Below are positions 20,705 through 28,295 of a DNA stretch of 30,002 nucleotides, in pieces. A program made the translations under genes and the position numbers. The notes under the pieces were generated by a model, which saw nothing but the letters and a program-made list of their open reading frames with translations, had not been told where the DNA came from and did not search any database. The stretch's first letter is position 1. Every line of letters begins with the position of its first letter. This DNA is from Hypsibius dujardini. Lineage: Eukaryota; Tardigrada; Eutardigrada; Parachela; Hypsibiidae. The stretch spans positions 25,001-55,002 of the forward strand of contig LRSR01007926.1 in assembly GCA_001579985.1 (NCBI GenBank), read 5' to 3'.

Positions 20705-21370
20705 GTAGCAACTAATTCTACCTGCCCAGGGCAGCCTGCATGCAGGTTGCTTTAGGGACCTCTCCAAGTGTGCCTGTGTACACACAAGCACACAGCCACG
20801 CGGAGATCGCAACATCTACCAGGGGTAGGGTTGTACAACACAGTGGTCTGACCGGAAGGATTTCTTTCGACGACGACGGTGATTTGGTTGGTGTTTTGTG
20901 TGCACGGCGATTTGGTGTGCATTTGGTTGATGTTTTGTGTGCACGGCGTTCGGTCGCGAACGTCTTGACATGTGTGTCTATTTGGTTGCGTGTGTCTCCC
21001 TCCCCTGTCTGTCTGTCTGTCTGCCTGCCTGTGTCCAGTGTGGAGTGCCGCTGATGGGCCCCTGTACCGACAGGGGTCAGACCCCGGGACTTGTGTGTGT
21101 GACACCTCGAGAGAGACGCAGATCGAGAGAGAGATATTCGAGTCCGCCCAATGGGCAATCGCGCTGCAAAGCACGAGATCCGAATTGGCGCACGCGCACG
21201 CACACACGGCCACGGTGAATGGCAATTGATAATTCAGGATAGAGTTGGTGTGTGTGGCGGATTTGTCTTCTTTTGTCATTGTCTTTGTGCTCGTTACGTC
21301 TGTTTTTGTTTTCTCACCTTCTCTCGCATTTCGCCACAGCTTTGATGAATAAATCGTTGCTGTCTGCTGC
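20705..21370. repeat. Simple-sequence-rich, gene-free region
   Basis: Contains a palindrome CCTGCATGCAGG (near 20736), a duplicated TTTTGTGTGCACGGCG, a TCTG repeat at about 21003-21030 and GAGA tracts. Overlapping frames on both strands stay open because of this composition and show no protein similarity. Confidence 0.55.
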
Positions 21371-21384
21371 CCCTGTGGGTTTTT

Positions 21385-22165
21385 CTGACTTTTTGTTAAC
21401 TGGCTGTTGAATCAAATCATTTGAATGATGTTTCCCACTGGAAAACATCATTCCAGTGATTACCATCTACACGATAAACAGGAAGTTTAAATGACGATTC
21501 CACTTTGTGGGCTGTTAAATAGAGAGGTTGCGGCAGAGGCAAACAAAGTCTAAACAATTGTCGAATTTTATGTTTAAATGTATCAGAAAGGGTCATCTAT
21601 AGACTCACGATGTCTTCTTGAAGAAAGAAAAATAGTGTTCGAGAACGATAACGCCGCTGATAAGAACTAAACAATGAATCTGGGAAACAATGAATTTGGG
21701 TGGGTTATAGCTCCAACGCTAGAACCCTTACTGAACAAAAAAAAGGATTCTTAAAGATAGCAGAAGAGAATAATTTTCGGCAACGATTAAAATCGTGTCA
21801 GGATCGATTGGGTCTTTTTTGTCGCGTATGTGTGGTGCGATAATTATCGATCATTGTTGATTAAAGGTTTAGCTTGTGAGCATACCTAGATTCATTTTGT
21901 TGATTTCTGATCAGCGGCGTTTTTGTTCTCAAACATTAATCCTTTCTTTAAGATGAAATCGATTCTATAAGAAAAATTGAGTGTTTTATTTCATCAGAAA
22001 ATTAGTTTCAAATTTGTTAACCTTGCTAGCCTTTTTGTGTTCTCTTGTGAACCAGCTGTTAAATTGTATCACTTGACTGATCTTTTCTACTGAAGAGAAG
22101 TCATCTACAGGATAAACAGGATGTGTAAATGTTGATTCGATCAAACGTTTTGACGGTTCTTCCAC
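21385..22165. repeat. Diverged direct repeat pair
   Basis: About 21390-21530 and 22030-22160 share an ordered series of words: AACTGGCTGTTGAATC with AACCAGCTGTTAAATT, then CATCTACACGATAAACAGGA with CATCTACAGGATAAACAGGA, then a short block starting TGTAAATG or TTTAAATG. No coding potential is evident. The copies are about 600 bp apart. Confidence 0.5.
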
Positions 22166-22305
22166 TCCAATCCAAACTAGAATGACGTGGCATCAAACTG
22201 TGTACCATCGAACTTGTGTCTCTGACCGGTGGATAAGAATCTTGTTTGCCGGAAGTATTTGGGGTATCAAACTGTGTACCATCGAACTTGCGTCTCTGAC
22301 CGGTG

Positions 22306-22507
22306 CAGTGGCACGCCGAGCTTTGGTTTAAGGGGGAGTGTGTTTTTTATTGTATCCGAAATATTTCTGATAGAACGTAAGGCGGGAGTATTGCATAACA
22401 ATTCTCAGTCATGATGTTTTTCTCTAAATGGGGGACCCTTAGGACACATTTTTTACTTTCGAGGGGGTTGTAGATCAACAAATCCCCCCCCCCCCGGCGC
22501 GCCACTG
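22306..22507. mobile_element. hAT-type MITE, 202 bp, copy 1, with 8-bp TSD
   Basis: The ends CAGTGGCACGCCGAG and GGCGCGCCACTG are inverted repeats. GACCGGTG immediately precedes (22298-22305) and follows (22508-22515) the element, and the undisrupted neighbour unit shows it once, confirming an 8-bp target duplication. It has no coding capacity. Confidence 0.88.
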
Positions 22508-22589
22508 GACCGGTGGATAAGAATCTTGTTTGCCGGAAGTATTTGGGGTATCAAACTGTGTACCATCGAACTTGCGTCTCTGGCCGGTG

Positions 22590-22795
22590 CAGTGGCGCGC
22601 CGAGCTTTGGTTTAAGGGGGGGGGGGTGTTTTTTATTGTATCCGAAATATTTCCGATAGAACGTAAGGCGGGAGTATTGCATAACAATTCTCAGTCATGG
22701 TGTTTTTCTCCAAATGGGGGACCCTTAGGGCACATTTTTTACTTTCGAGGGGGGTTGTAGATCAACAAATCACCCCCCCCCTCGGCGCGCCACTG
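22590..22795. mobile_element. hAT-type MITE, copy 2, same position in the next unit
   Basis: The ends CAGTGGCGCGCCGAG and CTCGGCGCGCCACTG are near perfect. It is flanked by GGCCGGTG on the left and GACCGGTG on the right. It is nearly identical to the previous copy and sits at the same host position, so it arose by tandem duplication of the occupied unit, not by a second insertion. Confidence 0.88.
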
Positions 22796-22850
22796 GACCG
22801 GTGGATAAGAATCTTGTTTGCCAGAAATATTTGGGGTTCAGTTCAAAGCT

Positions 22851-23240
22851 TCTCGCACCAATAAAACTTCTATGTAATAAAGGGCAGTTGCTGCAGTTAG
22901 GTACGTATCCAACCGTGTTTGTTTTTCCACTAACAATCCTGAATTCTTTTTCTCCAGCCAGTCAAATTTAGCTCCACAATCCTTTTCCGTGCAAGCAAGC
23001 AGGTTTGTTTTTTGTCCTGTTGTCCAGTTTTTAATTTAAGACCATCTTAACTCAATTTCAAGTAGACACTAGTACAAAATTTGACACTTCTAAAAATGAC
23101 GAGATAAGAAATTAAATCGAAAATTAAATTTTTTTCTGTCGCGCTGTCTCAAGACATTGTTTTTCAGTGCACCATTACAGTTCAATTTTTATGACCTTTC
23201 AGATTTAAATATTTTTTTTTTAATTGTAGATTAGAAAATA
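22851..23240. other. No gene seen; upstream region of the secreted peptide gene
   Basis: AT-rich. A T-tract followed by AATTGTAG at 23222-23229 could be a 5' UTR acceptor just upstream of the peptide start codon. Confidence 0.35.
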
Positions 23241-23521
23241 ATGAAGTTTTTCGTGGGCGCTATGTTCGTGCTGATGCTCGTGGCCAGTTTCGCCAGCACC
23301 GTGTTTGGAGGACATGTGCGTCCTTGTGACGAGGTAAGGCACAGGAAAGGTCAAATTTTACCGTTGATCAAATTCGTATTTTTTATTTATTTTTTATTCG
23401 TACTTGTATTTTTCAGACTTGTGGCCGACCTCAAGACCAGATGGAAGCATGCTGTAGTGCCCACAATGCTCGTACCGGAGGAAACGTCCATTGCAACCAC
23501 AACAGAGAGGTGTGGTGCTAG
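23241..23521 (+). CDS. Small secreted six-cysteine peptide, two exons
   Basis: Exons 23241-23333 and 23417-23521 join in phase 0 across an 83-bp intron (GTAAGG to TTTTTCAG) and encode 65 aa. Residues 1-23 are a strong signal peptide (MKFFVGAMFVLMLVASFAST, then VFGG). The mature part of about 42 residues has six cysteines spaced C-x3-C-x9-CC-x12-C-x7-C, that is the C-C-CC-C-C order found in many cystine-knot or defensin-like peptides. The function cannot be told from this: antimicrobial, signalling, venom-like or structural roles are all possible. An AATAAA lies about 160 bp downstream. There is no other member in the window. Confidence 0.75.
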
Positions 23522-23683
23522 GTGATCCTCGAGCCGTCGACCACAGCGTCAGAAATTCAGGAAGCAAAACACCAATTTTCCACTTTATGGCCATTAATTA
23601 TTCACACCGTCTTTACAGTTGGCCGTTTTCGACGCTTTGACTGATTTGATGATACAACACTCTTGAATTCTTTTCGACTTCAG

Positions 23684-23689
23684 AATAAA
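23684..23689 (+). terminator. Polyadenylation signal of the six-cysteine peptide gene
   Basis: AATAAA 163 bp after the stop codon, on the same strand. Confidence 0.5.
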
Positions 23690-23934
23690 CCTGCTAATCT
23701 TTAATAACGTTATGTAATAACAAAGAGTGAAGAATCAAAAAAAGACAGACCCATCAGCGTGACCTTTATTCGAACCTCTTTCCAGCAAAACCTCTCTCCC
23801 GATTCGATTTGATTCAGATAGCATGGCCAGGCATGGATGATACGGTTAACGTAGAAAACCATTGATGACGTCAGTGCATTTTGAGAGAATCTATCTGATG
23901 GTCTGATCGACTGTTTTTATTGAATGTATCTTAC

Positions 23935-24047
23935 CTGGATAATAAATGAAGTCGTTATTGTCCATTGCGGGAGTGCTGCTCCGCTAACGTGGCTACGATC
24001 CACAGAAACACCAGCCAGCCACACGCCAGCAACATGAGGGTGCTCAT
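23935..24047 (-). CDS. Candidate 30-aa hydrophobic micro-ORF
   Basis: The minus-strand ATG at 24047 opens a 30-codon frame (MSTLMLLACGWLVFLWIVAT, then a short polar tail) that would be one membrane segment or a signal anchor. It stops with TAA at 23955. A perfect donor, CAG then GTAAGA, follows at 23935, so this looks like a real exon, perhaps with an intron in the 3' UTR. I do not recognise the protein. It may instead be a chance frame in a non-coding exon. Confidence 0.25.
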
Positions 24048-24395
24048 CGTCGCAATGGAGTTAAAACAATGCCGTGTACATGTAGGTATACAAATAAGAG
24101 TAGAGTACACGTGGTCAAAACGAACAAAGGCGTAGCTAATAGTTAAGGCAACTGGATATCATCGAGCCCCAAGAAATAGCTCAAACAGAAATAAAGGACT
24201 ACGGTCTGAATTTGAATTTAAACTGCACTGACGACAAAGGCTGGGCTGCACAAACCTTGGATTGTAAAGAAGGGGTCTTGGGGTGCTGTCAAGAGGGAAA
24301 AGAGGAGCTACACATAACCTTGCAATACCGCACGTTGACGTCATTCGTAAAATGCCCCTCAGAAACTTGTCATTTTTATCTGCTTTTCTGGCTAG
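24048..24395. other. No supported gene
   Basis: Non-repetitive sequence upstream of the orphan exon. Open frames exist on both strands but have no splice or similarity support. Confidence 0.35.
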
Positions 24396-24529
24396 GTCGT
24401 TACATATTCTTTGTTGTGATGCTGGAATCAAACGCTCCGGAAGTTATCAACGCGTTGTCGCAGTTGTTTGACTATTACCTGTACACGGTAAAGTTTTTTC
24501 CCCTTCCGTTTCCAACACAGAGTAAATGA
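24396..24529 (+). pseudogene. Orphan exon, possibly VPS50/syndetin-like
   Basis: After a good acceptor (CTTTTCTGGCTAG) the frame reads RYIFFVVMLESNAPEVINAL then SQLFDYYLYTV. The LFDYYLYTV segment is reminiscent of VPS50 (syndetin), a subunit of the EARP endosomal tethering complex. That match is from memory and weak. A GTAAAG donor at 24488 would end the exon in phase 0; otherwise the frame runs on to a stop at 24529. No other exons of such a gene were found nearby, so it is either one exon of a gene with long introns or a stranded fragment. Confidence 0.35.
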
Positions 24530-24720
24530 CAGAGTAAATTTTACCGCCTCATTTTGGCACAATAATTGTATTTTTTACATTGTACCTAATAATAATAACA
24601 ATAATATAGTACTTATATTTAAAAATGGAACCTTGAGTTATTCTGAATTCAAGGGTCAAAGATCGCAACTAATCAGGACGAACTGACCGCTCCCTTTCCG
24701 GAGTACTTGAGTACCGTATG

Positions 24721-24723
24721 CTC

Positions 24724-24761
<38 letters not shown>

Positions 24762-24880
24762 AAGTCATTCTATCTGTCTCCCTGTGTGTCTCCGTATCTG
24801 TCTGTCTGTCCGCTTGTTTGGCTGTCTGTCTGTCTGTCTATCTCTCTAGACCTCAGAGTGTCTGGATGTCTCTCTGTCTG
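24721..24880. repeat. (TCTG)n microsatellite
   Basis: About ten perfect TCTG units at 24725-24766, followed by interrupted TCTG/TCTC units to about 24880. Cysteine/serine-rich frames over it are artefacts. Confidence 0.9.
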
Positions 24881-25530
24881 TCTATCAATCTACCCAACGG
24901 TTGACAAGGCTGCCGGCTGTTGTGCTGTTCGTTTGAAGAGGAATCACCGACGTTTTTCTGTCCCCTAATTTACAGACCGGAAATGCAGTTACGAATGTCA
25001 ACGAGTCATCCGTAGAACAACCCGCATGGTCTCTTTGATAGTTAATGCCTTCGTTATTCTGGTTCTTTTGTACGTGTGAATCTGGGGCTGCCTCTGTCTG
25101 CCACTTCTCCAAGTACCGACCTGCAGAGCTACCTGATCGAATGTGCTGTACCACGTGGTCTGTTTGCCTGCTCTGCTGTCTGATCATATGTTTGACTATC
25201 TGATTCTGCGTCGGCCTGTGTCTGATTTTATGTCTGTGTCTGTGTCTACATCCATGTCCCTATTCATGCCTGTTTTCCGTCTGTGTTTCTCCTGGGTGCA
25301 AGAATTGCGTGCACCTTAGAAAATTGGCTATCACAGACACGCCCTATAGGCATTTGCAGTACATCGGGACGCGACGAAGTATATTAACAACATCAACGCC
25401 TCAACGTTTTAGTGCGTCTCTTCTTGTCCGATTGTTCCGATTATCCGACTAACGAGCGAAATACAGATCGCTCTAAAAAATCGCTCAAAAATCGGATCAA
25501 TGAGTGAATGAGAAACGCAGCGCTCATTCC
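24881..25530. other. No gene seen
   Basis: TCTG-like words continue sporadically to about 25290. No exon could be supported. Confidence 0.4.
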
Positions 25531-25675
25531 GCTCATCAGCGTACCAGCTTGCCGTAGACCAGCTCACAGACATCCCATGCCTGAATCCCGTCGGCCACCA
25601 GAAGGATCACGACCACGGGGAGAAAGAATTCATGGTAGCAGTGAGCTTTGTAAAAAATGCTGGAAAACGCTAGTG
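25531..25675 (-). pseudogene. Decayed inverted copy of the first exon of the 26399 gene
   Basis: On the minus strand ATGAATTC at 25633 is followed by GTGATC, CTGGTGGCCGAC, CAGGCATGGGA and GAGCTGGTCTACGG, in the same order as exon 1 of the secreted gene at 26399-26507. The upstream 30 bp also match. Internal deletions shift the frame, creating a TGA after eight codons. It is an inverted duplicate about 0.75 kb from its source. Confidence 0.75.
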
Positions 25676-26058
25676 CTTTGTCAAATGAAGTGTTCCTTGT
25701 GCGAAAGGTTTAGCCTATATACGGTATGTATATATACCTAGTTGCAAAGTATAATTTTTCCACTTTAATATATTGCCTTCAAATTATACGCATATACATG
25801 CGTTCAAATGGAATATACTGCGTTTGAACTGCTCAGGCGGTATGGGTAAAACAATTGCATTGGTCTTACAAACTACGTTTTCGTTTGTTAAAACAGTGTT
25901 GTTGTAGTCCGTAGAGGTTCTGTGCGCTTGTACTGTAACAAGTAATAATTATGCCTATGGTAGACAGCTAGATAATTTTGCCGCATTTTGATGTGCTAAC
26001 ACCGAAGAATACAGACCTGTTTTACGACGGAATTTGTACTCTAAAAACAAAGAAGAAA
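25676..26058. other. No gene seen
   Basis: AT-rich spacer between the inverted exon copy and a local tandem duplication. Confidence 0.4.
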
Positions 26059-26059
26059 T

Positions 26060-26251
26060 TTGATCAGCGCAAAAATGCCTTTCGACTCGAAACGGAATAT
26101 CTGACCTAACAAACAAACAAAAAATATCTCATCAGGCCAAATTGATCAGCGCAAAAATGCCTTTCGACTCGAAACGGATTTGAAATATTCCTGTTTTCAA
26201 GAGGGAATATCTGGCCTAACAAACAAACAAAAAATATCTCGCCAGGCCAAA
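26060..26251. repeat. Tandem duplication, two units
   Basis: TTGATCAGCGCAAAAATGCC, then TTTCGACTCGAAACGGA, AACAAACAAACAAAAAATAT and CTC(A/G)(T/C)CAGGCCAAA, occurs twice in a row. The second unit has an extra stretch of about 30 bp in the middle. Confidence 0.88.
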
Positions 26252-26398
26252 TGCGATTTTTCCCCATTCCGTCTGACCAATTTGAGCGCGGTATTAAAGC
26301 GGATAGGGACAGGGTTTACTGTACTCTGTAGGTGTACATAAGCTGAAACTAGCGCACAAGAAAGAATTTTCCGTATTTCTTCAAAGCTGACTTTCACC

Positions 26399-27344
26399 AT
26401 GAATTCCGCCTTTGTTTTCCTTGTCTGCCTGTCTGTGATCATGCTGATGGCCGACGACGCTCAGGCATGGGAAGTGTGCGAGCTGGTCTACGGGAACTGC
26501 AGCGCTGGTGAGCGTGTGAGGGAAAACGCCGCTTTTTCATGCTCGTGCATCAACGCTCACTGATCTTTTGAGTGGTCAACGCTCATTGATCTTTTGAGTG
26601 GTCAAAGCTCACTGATCTTTTGAGTGGTCAAAGCTCACTGATCTTTTGAGTGGTCAACGCTGAGCAAGAGCAAATTTTTTAAGCGGCCTATTTTTCGCTC
26701 TTAGTTTCGGAATGACCTGACTTCCAATTTGACTGAAGTATAGCAGCAGTGAAATGCTCCATGTCTGTGTTCCATGTCTGTGTGCATGATTATAAAAACA
26801 TGAATGTTTGACAGTACTTGCTAACTCACATAAACTACGGTACATGATCAAAAGTCACTAGATCTTGGAGAATTTCTACAGTCATGTGCTTCGACGGATC
26901 GTATGGCTTGGTAACTCCATCCCCGAGAGGATGTCTCTCGTCACGTCCTGACACTAAACATTCACTCACTCTCATGACCAAAATTTCAGCCCGATCGGGT
27001 CAAAACTGACGGTGAGCTGAAAAGTCGACCGGCCTCGTTTTATTTGTATACTTTGTGACATCAAACGGTAAAAGCCTGAACAAAAAAATAAAAATATTTG
27101 TGCATTGCAAGGCGGACATGGATTAATCACCCTAACGCTTTATGGTCGAGATAGTTTTCTAGAATGCTCTGGAAGTAGCTACAGAAATGCTTCTGTAGTT
27201 ACAGAAATAGGAGGAATGACAAGATCGGCCGGTGCAAACTATGAATGGCAGTGCCGTGTGATTCCAGCGGTAAGGGGTTCTGTCCCGGCCCATGATAATT
27301 GGCCATTTCACGGAGGAGACGCTGGAATAGCAGATTGCGGATGA
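26399..27344 (+). CDS. Secreted protein of unknown function, two exons
   Basis: Exon 1 (26399-26507) encodes a clear signal peptide (MNSAFVFLVCLSVIMLMADD, then AQA) and the mature start WEVCELVYGNCSA. It ends in phase 1 at a GTGAGC donor. Exon 2 starts at 27112 after GCATTGCAAG and continues in frame: GHGLITLTLYGRDSFLECSG, then SYRNASVVTEIGGM and ANYEWQC. This gives 113 aa if read to the stop at 27344. From about 27252 the exon overlaps, antisense, the duplicated block that holds the H3 pseudogene, so the original 3' end may have been replaced. Alternatively the exon ends at a GTAAGG donor at 27270. Five cysteines are visible. I do not recognise the family. Confidence is good for exon 1 and moderate for exon 2. 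Confidence 0.55.
26547..26661. repeat. 26-bp tandem repeat, four to five units, in an intron
   Basis: The unit is GCTCACTGATCTTTTGAGTG followed by GTCAAC or GTCAAA, in the intron of the secreted gene. Confidence 0.9.
26662..27111. other. Rest of the secreted gene's intron; nothing seen
   Basis: No repeat or nested gene could be supported. Confidence 0.4.
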
Positions 27345-27517
27345 GGAGCTCGGTGGACTTCTGATAGCGAGGACGCGGCGATGCCTGGGCGATATTTGTA
27401 CTTCCGTCTCGTTCCCTCGCAGACCCGCTTGCGCGCCTCCCTCGCAGCAACATGCTTCACCGCCCGAGCATTTTTGCCACCGATTGCCTTTCTAGCAAAC
27501 TGCTTTGCGCGAACCAT
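27299..27517 (-). pseudogene. Histone H3 N-terminal pseudogene, copy 2
   Basis: The minus-strand ATG at 27517 begins MVRAKQFARKAIGGKNARAV and reads through to KYKYRPGIA, which parallels the H3 tail up to HRYRPGTVA. The match then continues in another frame as RYQKSTELLIRNLLFQRLLR and EMA. A net frameshift at the RPGIA position breaks it, and homology ends after EMA, before the H3 C-terminal helices. Most characteristic H3 tail lysines are changed. It is better preserved than copy 1 at 18043-18333 (no internal stop in the first half) but still not a functional histone. Confidence 0.78.
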
Positions 27518-27857
27518 CCTGCAAAGGCTTAATAAACTTACACTTACTTCCGGGTTCGCTGCGAAGCGTAGAATTTTGACGGAAGGGAAATGGACTCTCA
27601 CACTGCGGAGAGCTTACCCATTGACAGAATGAATATAGTCAGGGCAGAACCATGGGGTGCATTCGAAAAGTGGTGGACATGCGAATCAGAAGGGAATCGA
27701 GGTGACGAAGATTAAGTTGACTGCTGGAAAACGGACAAACAGGAAGTGTGACTTCGCGCGTCTGATCCGCCCAAGGCAAGTCACACAAAAACGCCCGATC
27801 GGCTAGAGCAGTCCTTCCCCCCGTCCATCCCAGACACACTGATCATCACGGGCCATG

Positions 27858-28295
27858 GACGCCCTAAAGTCTCTCAATAAGGACCCCAACTCAAAAATTA
27901 TCGCGATTTCATAGTTCCGTTTTTCCCTTTCCTCAATCGACGTCGTACGAACGTTTACTCGCTGCTAAATAGATCCAGCCCGGGCGTTCACATGCAATCG
28001 TGATTCATCTACCAAGTGCTAGATTAAGCACTACCAATCAGAAAACAGGCAAATCTCTAACATCTCCTCCAAAAGCCCAACAGACTCGTACAAAGCACAT
28101 ATACTCGTACGGTAATAAGAAACGAGGGATCTGCTAAAATTGCCCATTGCGCTAGATCAAAAACAAAACCGGCAACAAATTTCTTCCACGTAGCATGAGG
28201 TTACCGGAAAGTACAGACAAAAAAAGCTACGCGAGGGCCAATAATTTAGAAAACCAGGAAATCATACAGCTGCCGAAGCATCCATCGCGCGAAAT
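27858..28295. other. LARS downstream region; no gene seen
   Basis: Presumed 3' flank of the leucyl-tRNA synthetase gene. This segment is missing from the other copy of the block. No continuation of the synthetase C-terminus could be recognised on the minus strand. Confidence 0.45.

Larger units (their letters stand above)
22192..22850. repeat. 74-bp tandem host unit, once empty and twice with MITE
   Basis: The unit includes CAAACTGTGTACCATCGAAC, TCTCTGACCGGTGGATAAGA and TTGTTTGCCGGAAGTATTTG. The first unit (22192-22265) is uninterrupted. The next two are each split after GACCGGTG (or GGCCGGTG) by a MITE and continue after a second GACCGGTG. A partial, more diverged tail follows after 22804. 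Confidence 0.85.

Noticed and set aside
19528-20712. Possible 8-bp target duplication around the 1.17-kb hAT-like element
   Set aside because: The flanks GTCCGGTC and GTAGCAAC do not match, so I did not claim a duplication.
20718-21279. Overlapping 85-175 aa frames on both strands
   Set aside because: They lie in GTCT, GAGA and GTGT simple sequence with no splice or similarity support.
23241-23525. A 94-aa read-through frame with a second hydrophobic segment
   Set aside because: The middle is intron (GTAAGG to TTTTTCAG). Splicing gives a shorter peptide with a clean cysteine pattern in another frame.
24786-24968. A 60-aa Cys/Ser/Leu-rich frame
   Set aside because: Product of the TCTG microsatellite composition, without start context or exon signals.
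26547-26661. Regularly spaced repeat resembling a CRISPR array
   Set aside because: The 26-bp units are directly adjacent without unique spacers, and the genome is eukaryotic; it is an ordinary intronic minisatellite.
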